From positions 1 through 64,000 of the forward strand of contig CACXMA010000002.1 in the NCBI GenBank assembly GCA_902768665.1: a stretch of 64,000 nucleotides of DNA, given 5' to 3'. Every line of letters starts with the position of its first letter. The stretch's first letter is position 1. A model generated the notes under the pieces. The model was not told where the DNA came from and did not search any database. It saw only the letters and a program-made list of their open reading frames with translations. Position numbers and translations under genes: made by a program. This document shows, piece after piece, positions 15,703 to 23,822 of the stretch. The stretch comes from an uncultured Bacteroidia bacterium (GTDB lineage Bacteria > Bacteroidota > Bacteroidia > Bacteroidales > UBA932).

Positions 15703-17913
15703 ATGATACAGTACGTAGTCAAAAGAGACGGCCGCCGCGTCGAATTCAACAACCAGAAAATCGTCGCCGCCATCCTCAAAGCCATGGCCGTCACCGAGAA
15801 GGGAGAGGACATCGTCCTCGCAGCACAGATCGCAGACAAGATTTCCCACCTCCCCAAGCAGGAGATGAGCGTCGAGGAGATCCAGGACTGCGTGGAGAAT
15901 GAACTCATGAACGGCCCCCGCCAGGAAGTCGCGAAGAAGTACATCGCCTACCGCAACAAGCGCAGCCTCGCCCGCAAGGCCAAGTCGACGGAAATCTTCC
16001 AGACCATCATCGAAGCCCAGGCCAACGACGTCACCCGTGAGAACGCCAACATGAACGCCGACACCCCGGCGGGCATGATGATGAAGTTCGCCTCCGAGTC
16101 GACGAAGCCCTTCGTGGACGAATGCCTGCTGGCCGACGACGTCCGCCAGGCCGTGGAGAAGAACTACATCCACATCCACGACAAGGACTACTACCCGACC
16201 AAGTCCCTGACCTGCATCCAGCACCCGCTGGACCTCATCCTCGAGCACGGTCTCAAGGCCGGCCACGGCGAGTCCCGCCCCGCCAAGCGCATCGAGACCG
16301 CGAGCGTCCTCGCCTGCATCTCCATGGAGACCGTCCAGAACGAGATGCACGGCGGCCAGGCCATCCCCGCCTTCGACTTCTACCTCGCCCCGTATGTCCG
16401 CAAGACCTTCGAGGAAGAGGTGGACAAAATTTCCGAAATCACCGGTGAAGACTATTCCGCCCTCAAGGAAGTCAAACTCGACGACTATATCCGCCGCGAC
16501 CTCGCCGGCCTGCGCGGCAGCGAGCGCGCCCTCCAGCACGCCGTCAACCAGACCGTCAGCCGCACCCACCAGGCCATGGAGGCGTTCGTCCACAACATGA
16601 ACACCATCCACAGCCGCGGCGGCAACCAAGTCGTCTTCTCCTCCATCAACTACGGCACCGACACCTCCGCCGAAGGCCGCTGCATCATCCGCGAGATCCT
16701 CAACACGACCTATCTCGGCGTCGGCAACGGCAGCACCGCCATCTTCCCGATCCAGATCTGGAAGAAAAAACGCGGCGTCAGCTACCTCCCGGAGGACCCG
16801 AACTACGACCTCTACAAGTTCGCCTGCAAGGTATCCGCCCGCCGTTTCTTCCCGAACTTCCTCAACCTCGACGCGACCTACAACCAGGACGACGCCTGGA
16901 AGGCCGACGACCCGAAGCGCTACATCCATGAAGTGGCGACCATGGGCTGCCGCACCCGCGTCTACGGCAACAAGTTCGGTCCGAAGACCTCCATCGGCCG
17001 CGGCAACCTCTCCTTCACGACCATCAACATCGTCAAGCTCGGCATCGAGGCCATGCAGGCCAGCGAGGACAGGGACGAGCGCCTGCGCATCTTCTTCGAG
17101 AAGCTCGACTGGGCCCTCGACATCGCCGCCCGCCAGCTCAACGACCGCTTCGACTTCCAGAAGACCGCCCTCAAGAAGCAGTTCCCGCTGCTGATGAGCG
17201 GCCTGTGGCTCGGCAGCGGCAAGCTCGACGACAACGACAGCATCGAATCCGTCATCAACCAGGGCACCCTCTCCATCGGTTTCATCGGCCTCGCCGAATG
17301 CCTCATCGCCCTCGTCGGCAAGCACCACGGCGAAAGCGAGGAAGCCCAGGAGCTCGGCCTCCGCATCGTCGAGCACATGGCCGGCAAGATCAACGGCTTC
17401 GCCGAGACCTACCAGCACAACTTCACCTTCCTCGCCACCCCGGCGGAAGGTCTCTCCGGCAAGTTCACCAAGCGCGACAAGAAGACATTCGGCATCATCC
17501 CCGGCGTCACGGACAAGGACTACTACACCAACTCCAGCCACATCCCGGTCTACTACCACTGCACCCCCGAGCACAAAGCAAAGATCGAGGGCCCGTACCA
17601 CAAGTACGAGAACGCCGGCCACATCTTCTATGTCGAAGTCGACGGCGACGCCACGCACAACCCCGAGGCCATCATGCGCATCGTGGACCTGATGGACAAG
17701 TACGACATCGGCTACGGTTCCGTCAACCACAACCGCAACCGCTGCCTCGACTGCGGCTACGAGAGCGCCGAACCGAACCTCGAGGAGTGCCCGCACTGCC
17801 ACGGACACCACATCGACACGCTTCAGCGCATCACCGGCTACCTCGTCGGCACGACCAACCGCTGGAACTCCGGCAAGCTCGCCGAGCTTCACGACAGGGT
17901 TGTCCACAAGTAA
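15703..17913 (+). CDS. nrdD: Anaerobic ribonucleoside-triphosphate reductase (class III)
   Basis: A 736-residue enzyme. The N-terminal ATP-cone (about 1-90) begins MIQYVVKRDGRRVEFNNQK; I start at 15703 because this is where homology to the cone begins. The body includes the NrdD blocks MHGGQAIPAFDFYLAPYV, NTIHSRGGNQVVFSS and NSSHIPVYYHC. The C-terminus has the zinc motif CLDCGYES then CPHC, followed by the glycyl radical region RITGYLVGTT. It reduces ribonucleotides to deoxynucleotides without oxygen, which indicates an anaerobic life. nrdG follows directly. Codons are strongly GC-ending and uniform, like a highly expressed gene. Confidence 0.96.
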   Translation: MIQYVVKRDGRRVEFNNQKIVAAILKAMAVTEKGEDIVLAAQIADKISHLPKQEMSVEEIQDCVENELMNGPRQEVAKKYIAYRNKRSLARKAKSTEIFQTIIEAQANDVTRENANMNADTPAGMMMKFASESTKPFVDECLLADDVRQAVEKNYIHIHDKDYYPTKSLTCIQHPLDLILEHGLKAGHGESRPAKRIETASVLACISMETVQNEMHGGQAIPAFDFYLAPYVRKTFEEEVDKISEITGEDYSALKEVKLDDYIRRDLAGLRGSERALQHAVNQTVSRTHQAMEAFVHNMNTIHSRGGNQVVFSSINYGTDTSAEGRCIIREILNTTYLGVGNGSTAIFPIQIWKKKRGVSYLPEDPNYDLYKFACKVSARRFFPNFLNLDATYNQDDAWKADDPKRYIHEVATMGCRTRVYGNKFGPKTSIGRGNLSFTTINIVKLGIEAMQASEDRDERLRIFFEKLDWALDIAARQLNDRFDFQKTALKKQFPLLMSGLWLGSGKLDDNDSIESVINQGTLSIGFIGLAECLIALVGKHHGESEEAQELGLRIVEHMAGKINGFAETYQHNFTFLATPAEGLSGKFTKRDKKTFGIIPGVTDKDYYTNSSHIPVYYHCTPEHKAKIEGPYHKYENAGHIFYVEVDGDATHNPEAIMRIVDLMDKYDIGYGSVNHNRNRCLDCGYESAEPNLEECPHCHGHHIDTLQRITGYLVGTTNRWNSGKLAELHDRVVHK

Positions 17914-17919
17914 TTGTTC

Positions 17920-17945
17920 GTCATGCCCGACCCGATCGGGCATCT
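17920..17945 (+). repeat. GTC-arm-loop-arm-CT palindromic repeat between nrdD and nrdG
   Basis: GTC is followed by arm ATGCCCGA (17923-17930), loop CCCGA, the exact complementary arm (17936-17943), then CT. It has the same frame as the repeats in sufD, aroA, aroB and the suf leader, though with a different arm sequence. It fills almost the whole gap between the nrdD stop and the nrdG start and would form a hairpin in the shared mRNA. Confidence 0.8.
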
Positions 17946-17950
17946 ATACC

Positions 17951-18457
17951 GTGAGAATTCGCGTTCTAAATATCATCGAGCAGACAATGGCCGACGGACC
18001 CGGTTTCCGTACGGCCATTTACTGTGCCGGCTGCCGCCATGCCTGCAAGGGCTGCCACAATCCCCAGTCCTGGGACTTCAACGCCGGGAAATGGATGGAG
18101 GTGGAGGAGCTGCTCTCCATCATCAAGGCCGACGAACTCTCCGACGTCAGTTTCTCCGGCGGCGACCCTTTCTACCAGGCGGAAGCCTTCACCGAACTCG
18201 CCCGGCGCATCAAGCAGGAGACCCGCAAGACCATCTGGTGCTGGACCGGATTTACCATCGAGGAGATCCAGGCCGATCCGAAGCTCGCGCAGCTGCTCCC
18301 CTGGCTCGACGTGCTCGTCGACGGCCCGTTCATCCTCGAGCAGCGGGACACGGATCTGCTGTTTCGCGGCAGCCCCAACCAGCGCATCATCTACCTCCAC
18401 GATGCCCCGCCGGAGGACGCCATCCCCGGCACCGTGCCGCTCGTTGAACTGAAGTAG
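17951..18457 (+). CDS. nrdG: Anaerobic ribonucleotide reductase activating protein
   Basis: A 168-residue radical SAM protein. The cluster motif is CRHACKGC (CX3CX2C) within CAGCRHACKGCHNPQSW, and the glycine-rich SAM motif is SFSGGDPF. It uses a [4Fe-4S] cluster and S-adenosylmethionine to form the glycyl radical on NrdD. No ATG fits the family start, so I use GTG at 17951 (VRIRVLNIIEQTM), which aligns with the usual N-terminus; the ATG at 17987 would remove conserved residues. It sits 37 bases after nrdD, with a palindromic repeat in the gap. Confidence 0.92.
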   Translation: MRIRVLNIIEQTMADGPGFRTAIYCAGCRHACKGCHNPQSWDFNAGKWMEVEELLSIIKADELSDVSFSGGDPFYQAEAFTELARRIKQETRKTIWCWTGFTIEEIQADPKLAQLLPWLDVLVDGPFILEQRDTDLLFRGSPNQRIIYLHDAPPEDAIPGTVPLVELK

Positions 18458-18460
18458 GTT

Positions 18461-18491
18461 TTTGGATTCCCGGAAAAAACGTGTATATTTG
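18461..18491 (+). promoter_or_regulatory. Promoter of the TM2-protein operon
   Basis: TTTG (18461-18464), exactly 19 bases, then TATATTTG (18484-18491): a perfect Bacteroidota promoter, starting three bases after the nrdG stop. Predicted leader about 36 bases. Confidence 0.85.
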
Positions 18492-18533
18492 TTTTTGGTA
18501 TTAAAATTTTTAAACCTTAATAATATCTCAGTT

Positions 18534-18947
18534 ATGAAGAAACTCCTTATTGTTCTGGTTGCCGTTTTCGCCTTCGCCGCCACGGCTTCCGCAGCTTCCT
18601 ACAAGCTGGATGACGCCTCCATCGACGCCATGATCGAGAACGCCACCGAGATTTCCACCGCCGACATGATGGCCGACATGAGCGCCACGGCCATGACCGG
18701 TGCCGAGATGCGTGCCGGCAGCAGCCCCGTCGTCGCCATCCTCCTCGACTTCTTCCTCGGCGGTTTCGGTATCCACCGTCACTACATGGGCACCCGTCCT
18801 TTCATGTGGGCGATCTACACCTTCACCATCGGCGGTATCTTCGGTATCGTTCCGTTCGTTGACTTCATCGTCATGATTGTATCGCTCGTCGAAGACGGCG
18901 GCATCAGCCAGTGGTGCGGGAACACGTCCTTCTTCATGTGGGCATAA
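18534..18947 (+). CDS. TM2 domain-containing exported protein
   Basis: A 137-residue protein. A signal peptide (about 1-20, ending ASAA) is followed by a short Met/Ala/Asp-rich segment and a TM2 domain (about 60-125) with two helices: SPVVAILLDFFLGGFGIHRHYMG and a GGIFGIVPFVDFIVMI helix. TM2 proteins are small membrane proteins without a settled role. I use the ATG at 18534, after the promoter at 18461-18491. It opens an operon that runs through ispE; the next gene starts within its stop codon (TAATG). Confidence 0.88.
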   Translation: MKKLLIVLVAVFAFAATASAASYKLDDASIDAMIENATEISTADMMADMSATAMTGAEMRAGSSPVVAILLDFFLGGFGIHRHYMGTRPFMWAIYTFTIGGIFGIVPFVDFIVMIVSLVEDGGISQWCGNTSFFMWA

Positions 18948-19657
18948 TGCAGCTCAGAAGACTGACACTCAGCGCACTGATTGTCATTTCCGCTACAGCA
19001 GCGGCCCAGAACAGGGTCGCTGCTGATGTGGAAGTGAAGACCGTCATGGACGGCAAGGTCACCACGCAGAAAAGCCAGGTGTTCTGCACCGCCACCGGAG
19101 ACCGCACGCAGGTCTTCGAGGGCAATCCCAGCTACTACGCGATAACCAACCTCCAAGGCGAATTCAACGCTTATTTCCCCGCCTCGAACGAGGTATTCAC
19201 AGACAGAAAGGACGACTACAGCAGCAAGGACGACGTTTTCTATCTCTTCCTCAGCGGCAAGAGCGACGACATGGGCCTTTCCTCCTTCGGCTACCGCCTC
19301 TCCGGCTCGGTCATGGAGGACGGCCTGCTGAAAAGGACCTACGTCCCCGAGAAAGGCAGCGCCGCAAAAGGCGTCTCCAAGGTCGAAATCGTCCTCGAGA
19401 ATTACCTGCCGATCTATATCGGCTACTACAACGAAAAGGGCGTACTGGCCTCCAAGACCTACCTTTCTTCCTACGCCCGCTACAAGGGCGTGATGCTGCC
19501 CTGCCGCACCACCTCCATCGCCTACACGGCCAAGAAGGACTCCACCGTGACCCGCACGCTCTATTCCAACATCCGGGTCGACGGCAACGAGCCCATGTTC
19601 CGCTTCCGGATCCCTGATAACGCCCGCACCATCAAGGCGCCCAAAACCCAGAAATAG
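18947..19657 (+). CDS. Exported protein of unknown function, LolA-like fold possible
   Basis: A 236-residue protein with a signal peptide (to about ATAAAQ). The body alternates beta strands with features seen in outer membrane lipoprotein-sorting relatives: VFCTATGDRTQVFEGN, LFLSGKSDDMGLSSFGYRL, KRTYVPEKG and KVEIVLENYLPIYIGYYNEKG. The family assignment is tentative. It overlaps the TM2 gene by one base (TAATG) and is followed six bases later by the next operon gene, so it likely works with those membrane proteins. Confidence 0.7.
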   Translation: MQLRRLTLSALIVISATAAAQNRVAADVEVKTVMDGKVTTQKSQVFCTATGDRTQVFEGNPSYYAITNLQGEFNAYFPASNEVFTDRKDDYSSKDDVFYLFLSGKSDDMGLSSFGYRLSGSVMEDGLLKRTYVPEKGSAAKGVSKVEIVLENYLPIYIGYYNEKGVLASKTYLSSYARYKGVMLPCRTTSIAYTAKKDSTVTRTLYSNIRVDGNEPMFRFRIPDNARTIKAPKTQK

Positions 19658-19663
19658 ACCCCT

Positions 19664-20629
19664 ATGACCCGCCGCTGCCACCTCCTGACGCTGGCACTGC
19701 TGGCTTGTCTTCCCCTCTCCGGCCAGACGGTGATCGGGAAGGTCCTCCGTTTCCCGGACAGCATCATGTCCGGCAATCGGATCGGACGCATCTCGCAGCA
19801 CAGGGTCGCCGCCATGCCCGAATGGGACTTCCGGGAAGCCGTTTTCGCGCCGGACGGAACCCGCCCGGTCAGTGCGGACCTCGACTTCCTGCAGCACCTG
19901 CGGGACAACAACCTCAACGCCGACATCCATACCCTCCTGCTGGGTAGTTACGCCCCCTCCGACACGCTCGACTGGCTCCGGGGACGAAGTTTGTTCGACC
20001 AGCGAAAAATCGCGCAGGCGGCGGACCTGCTGTCCGCCATCCCGGAGGACTCCCCTTTCAGCGCCCCGGCCCGGTTCCATGCCGTCGTCGCCCGGGCCTA
20101 TCTCGGCGACTACGACCCGGCGCTGATTCCCGCAGCGGCCGGTCCCTACCGCGAGCTCTCCGCCTATCAGGGCGGCGCCCTGGCCCTGCTGCGGCAGGAT
20201 GAAGCGGCCTGGAAGGCTGCCAGCAGCCGGTTCGGACGGGAAGATTATCTGCTCGGCGAGGGCGAACGCATCATGGAGGAAATCGCCCGGACCCGCTTCG
20301 GCGCGCGGCAGAAAAAGGCCTGGTTCGCGGGCCTGGCATCCGCCGTCATCCCCGGCAGCGGCAAGATGTACGCCGGCCGTTTCGGCGAAGGAGTCTCCGC
20401 CCTTCTGACCGTCGGGACCCTCGGCGCCATCACCGCCGAGCAGTGGAAACGCCACGGCGGCAACGACTGGCGGACCCTTCTCGCCGGCTCGCTCTGCGCC
20501 TTCTTTTATATTGGAAACATCTACGGCAGCTACCTGTCCGTCAGCATAGAAAACGATGAAAGGCTTACGGCTGAAAATACGCTTATCCTGTATCATCTGC
20601 ACATTCCTCTGCGGAGTCTTTTCCGCTGA
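19664..20629 (+). CDS. Membrane protein with helical-repeat periplasmic part
   Basis: A 321-residue protein with a signal peptide (ending LSGQ), a helical middle part (about 95-215, resembling degenerate TPR units, GRSLFDQRKIAQAADLL) and two or three hydrophobic segments from about residue 222. The motif IPGSGKMYAGRFGEGVSALL is shared with the next gene (VPGLGQFYLGNPGEGLLTLA), so the two are distant paralogues. The last 74 bases overlap the start of that gene. Function unknown. Confidence 0.7.
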   Translation: MTRRCHLLTLALLACLPLSGQTVIGKVLRFPDSIMSGNRIGRISQHRVAAMPEWDFREAVFAPDGTRPVSADLDFLQHLRDNNLNADIHTLLLGSYAPSDTLDWLRGRSLFDQRKIAQAADLLSAIPEDSPFSAPARFHAVVARAYLGDYDPALIPAAAGPYRELSAYQGGALALLRQDEAAWKAASSRFGREDYLLGEGERIMEEIARTRFGARQKKAWFAGLASAVIPGSGKMYAGRFGEGVSALLTVGTLGAITAEQWKRHGGNDWRTLLAGSLCAFFYIGNIYGSYLSVSIENDERLTAENTLILYHLHIPLRSLFR

Positions 20630-21332
20630 GGCGCAGTCCGTGCAGGAACGCTTGCTCGCGCTCGAGCGGACGGTCTGGTCGGCAGGCAGTCCGGAGGAGG
20701 CGTATGCCGCCCTGCAGGAAAAGGCCGCCTGCTATGCCCAGGCCGGTATGCCGGAGGAAGCGCTTGCGACGCTGGAGCGGATCAAGCTCTATATGCTCGA
20801 CGACGGACAGCGGCGGGAAATCCTTCGCTGCAAGGCCCTGTACGCCCGGGAAGCCGGGCAGGACGCCACGGCGCTGAGCCTGCTGGAAGAGAGCGGAACG
20901 GCGTGGGAGGACCCGGCCGACTATGCCCTGCTGCTGGCCGGAAGCGGCCGTTATGACGAGGCGCTGGAAGCTGCCCTCCGCTGCCCCGGGGCCGATGAAG
21001 CCGCCCTCCGGAAGCTCTTTTTGCACGCGCCGAAAGACAAAAATGAGAAGACCGCCATGTGGCTGTCCTTCGTGCCGGGACTCGGACAATTCTATCTCGG
21101 AAATCCCGGCGAAGGCCTTCTCACGCTGGCTCTTACGGCCGGATCGGTCGCCTTTATGGCATGGCAGTGCGTGGACGGCTGCTGGATCACCGGCCTTCTC
21201 GGCGGCGGCCTGCTGCTGAAAGAAACCTACTTCGACCGCAGCATCGTCCGAACGGTAGAAGAGGTTGACGCCGTCAACCGCAGGCGGCGCGAAACATTTG
21301 TCGGCCAGCTTGATAAACTACTACACCCATGA
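20556..21332 (+). CDS. Membrane protein with helical repeats, paralogue of the upstream gene
   Basis: A 258-residue protein with a signal peptide (ending AEAQ), helical repeats with TPR character (YAALQEKAACYAQAGMPEEAL, YALLLAGSGRYDEALEAAL) and a C-terminal hydrophobic pair around VPGLGQFYLGNPGEG. It begins 74 bases inside the upstream gene, a long overlap for this genome but both frames look real because each shows a family motif. It ends four bases into ispE (ATGA). It is probably translated in a coupled way with both. Confidence 0.72.
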   Translation: MKGLRLKIRLSCIICTFLCGVFSAEAQSVQERLLALERTVWSAGSPEEAYAALQEKAACYAQAGMPEEALATLERIKLYMLDDGQRREILRCKALYAREAGQDATALSLLEESGTAWEDPADYALLLAGSGRYDEALEAALRCPGADEAALRKLFLHAPKDKNEKTAMWLSFVPGLGQFYLGNPGEGLLTLALTAGSVAFMAWQCVDGCWITGLLGGGLLLKETYFDRSIVRTVEEVDAVNRRRRETFVGQLDKLLHP

Positions 21333-22153
21333 TTACCCAGCCCAACGTCAAAATCAACCTCGGCCTCAACGTCCTTCGACGCCGCAGCGACGGCTACCAC
21401 GACCTTGAGACGCTTTTCGTGCCCTGCCCCGACTTCCACGACACGCTGGAAATCATCCACGGGGACGATTACAGCCGCACCGTCGGTTCGCTCGAGGGTC
21501 CTGTCGCGCAGGCCATCTCCGAGGACGGCAAGGTGATGGTCACCATCGCCCGGAAGGAGGGCGTGGACTGGGATCCGCTCAAGGACCTGACCGTCCGGGC
21601 TTATCAGCTGCTGGCCTCCGACTACAAGCTGCCGCCGGTGAAGATTTATCTCCACAAAGGCGCCCCGGTCGGCGCCGGCCTCGGCGGCGGATCGGCCGAT
21701 GCGGCCTTCGCGCTGCGGATGATTGCGGAAATCTCGGAGCTGGGCCTGACGGACGCGCAGCTCGCCGAATATGCCGCCCGGCTCGGCAGCGACTGCGCCT
21801 TCTTTGTCTACAACCGGCCGATGTTCGGCACGGGACGCGGCGAGATCCTGGAAGATTTCCCGTTGGATCTCAGCGGCTTCCGCATCGAGCTGACCGTGCC
21901 GGAAGGCATCTCCGTTTCCACGGCCACAGCCTACCGCGGCATCGTCCCCCGCATCCCGGAAAAACCCCTGCGGGACATCCTGCTGCAGGATCCGGCGACC
22001 TGGAAGGAAGAACTGAAAAACGATTTCGAGAAGACCGTGTTCGCCGCCTATCCGGCCCTTGCGGGCATCAAGGAGCAGCTCTACGCGCGCGGCGCCCTCT
22101 ACGCCGCCATGTCCGGCAGCGGTTCGGCGCTTTTCTCCATTTTCAGGAAATAA
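21329..22153 (+). CDS. ispE: 4-diphosphocytidyl-2-C-methyl-D-erythritol kinase
   Basis: A 274-residue GHMP kinase of normal length. The ATP-binding loop is PVGAGLGGGSADAA (residues 113-126); the N-terminal NVKINLGLNV carries the conserved Lys and LGSDCAFF the catalytic Asp (about 155). The C-terminal glycine motif MSGSGSALFSIF is intact. It phosphorylates CDP-methylerythritol in the MEP route to isoprenoids, in the cytosol. It is the last gene of the TM2 operon; its stop abuts the stop of the convergent CotH gene with no gap. Confidence 0.95.
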   Translation: MITQPNVKINLGLNVLRRRSDGYHDLETLFVPCPDFHDTLEIIHGDDYSRTVGSLEGPVAQAISEDGKVMVTIARKEGVDWDPLKDLTVRAYQLLASDYKLPPVKIYLHKGAPVGAGLGGGSADAAFALRMIAEISELGLTDAQLAEYAARLGSDCAFFVYNRPMFGTGRGEILEDFPLDLSGFRIELTVPEGISVSTATAYRGIVPRIPEKPLRDILLQDPATWKEELKNDFEKTVFAAYPALAGIKEQLYARGALYAAMSGSGSALFSIFRK

Positions 22154-23782
22154 TCAGAGATTCTTCGGGATCACGGTCAGCCGCTCCTGATAGATGGAGC
22201 GGAGGCGCGCGACGGCATCGGAGAAGGAGAGATTCTCGTCTCCGTTGATGATCTTTCCGCCGTTCTGGGAGGCGTCTTCGGCAGGGTTCCACATCGCGAA
22301 ATTCAGCTCTGCGGAGCGCTGCAGAAGGGCTTTTGTCTCGTCGATGTAGGAAGGAATGGTCTGCAGCAGGGGCAGAAGCTCGTTGAAGCGGGCCTTAACC
22401 TTCTGCTTGAACACCGGATCCTTGAACAGCTGACGGTACCAGATGGCATTCCCGTTCACCAGCCCTGTCCGTGCATGCGGGGAAGTATTATAGGAAAGGA
22501 CACCCCAGTCGAAGTCCCAGCAGGGGCCGGCGACGAGCTTGCCGCCCCGGTCCTTGTGCAGGAAAACGCTGCCGGGGTTGCCCAGCTCGTGGTTCCCCAT
22601 CACCTCGAAGACAATCCAGTAGTCGATGAAGGAATCCACGTCCAGATACTTGGCATAGCCCTTTTCCGGGTCGGCGAAGTCCTTGCCGTAGATGGCGTTG
22701 GAAACCTCGGCGATGTAATTCTTGATATAGGTCTTCTGGGCGGAGGTCAGTTCGTCCGGGTCGGGATACTTGACGGCGAAGGGGATGTCGTGGTCCTTCC
22801 ACTGGAAGGTGTTGTCGTAGTGGAAGTCCAGCTCCAGCAGGTAGCCGCCCGTAACGGCGTCGCCGCTGTTGTCCTGCGGGGTCATCTCGGTGATGTCCAC
22901 GCGGTGGTTGTCCACCCGCACCTGCTCGATCAGCAGGTAATTGCCCTTGTGCTCGCCGTTGAGCACCAGTTCCACGGGCACGCAGCCGGGGGTCCAGGCA
23001 AGACGGGTGAAGGTGGAGACGCGCATGGAGATGATGTTGCGCATCATCGTCCGGTCGAGGAAGTTCGCGAGCAGCACCCAGCGCTTGTGCTTGTGCATCC
23101 CGAAGATGTGCTGTTTCTCCTCGAGTTTGATCAGATAGGGCTTCTTCGGCCAGGTCCAGGTCGTGTTGCCGCGGCCGCGGATCTCGCAGGAAGTCGTTCC
23201 CAGCCCGTCGTATTGGGCATTGCCCTTGATCATCAGGGAGGCCTTGACATAGTCTTCCTTGGACCAGATGCCCGCGCCGCCCTCCGTGTTGACATAGACG
23301 ACGGGAAGACCGGTGCGGATAATCACGCCGCCGGTATCCGCGCCTTCGCTGCGGACCGTGAAGGAAGCGGAACTGATATAGGAACGGTTGCCGGTCTCGG
23401 GATTGACCTGGACGATGGTCAGGACCACATCTTCGACATAGGTAGCGTCGAGATTGTCGTCCTGGATGATCGCCGTATAGCTGCCGGGGTCACTGCCCTT
23501 GACAACCCCCGAGAGATGGTAAAAAGAAGGCTCCGTCCCGTCCATCCGGGCCAGCTTGATCTGGCAGTCCGGAGAGGAAACGGAGTGGTTGAAAGCAAAA
23601 CCCGGATCCCGCACGGTGAAAGGCAATTCGGCATTGCCTTCCACCGGCAGAATCAGGGTCGTAGCAGATACGGTGATGGATTTGAGGCGGGCCTCCGGCT
23701 CCGTCTCGATCTGATCTTTCGAGCAGGAGACAAGCACCAGCGCCAGGAGCGCCGCCCATCCTATCCACCGTCCTTTCATCAT
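22154..23782 (-). CDS. CotH kinase family lipoprotein
   Basis: A 542-residue protein with lipobox LALVLVSC. An N-terminal beta-sandwich (about 30-170) precedes a CotH domain with ELVLNGEHKGNYLLIEQVRVD, HRVDITEM and VAGPCWDFDWGVLSYN. The first block is the G-loop-like strand and WDFDWG holds the metal-binding Asp pair of the family. CotH proteins are atypical protein or small-molecule kinases. Here it is the last gene of the glucan-type locus and is likely on the cell surface. Its target is unknown. Confidence 0.85.
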   Translation of the reverse strand: MMKGRWIGWAALLALVLVSCSKDQIETEPEARLKSITVSATTLILPVEGNAELPFTVRDPGFAFNHSVSSPDCQIKLARMDGTEPSFYHLSGVVKGSDPGSYTAIIQDDNLDATYVEDVVLTIVQVNPETGNRSYISSASFTVRSEGADTGGVIIRTGLPVVYVNTEGGAGIWSKEDYVKASLMIKGNAQYDGLGTTSCEIRGRGNTTWTWPKKPYLIKLEEKQHIFGMHKHKRWVLLANFLDRTMMRNIISMRVSTFTRLAWTPGCVPVELVLNGEHKGNYLLIEQVRVDNHRVDITEMTPQDNSGDAVTGGYLLELDFHYDNTFQWKDHDIPFAVKYPDPDELTSAQKTYIKNYIAEVSNAIYGKDFADPEKGYAKYLDVDSFIDYWIVFEVMGNHELGNPGSVFLHKDRGGKLVAGPCWDFDWGVLSYNTSPHARTGLVNGNAIWYRQLFKDPVFKQKVKARFNELLPLLQTIPSYIDETKALLQRSAELNFAMWNPAEDASQNGGKIINGDENLSFSDAVARLRSIYQERLTVIPKNL

Positions 23783-23822
23783 GGAGTCTTTCTGGAAGAC
23801 GCGGACGAGTTTCGCTCAGATC

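Noticed and set aside
15676-17943. Minus-strand frame of about 755 codons opposite nrdD
   Set aside because: It is low in complexity (Val, Ala, Asp, Glu), a product of the codon bias of nrdD on the other strand.
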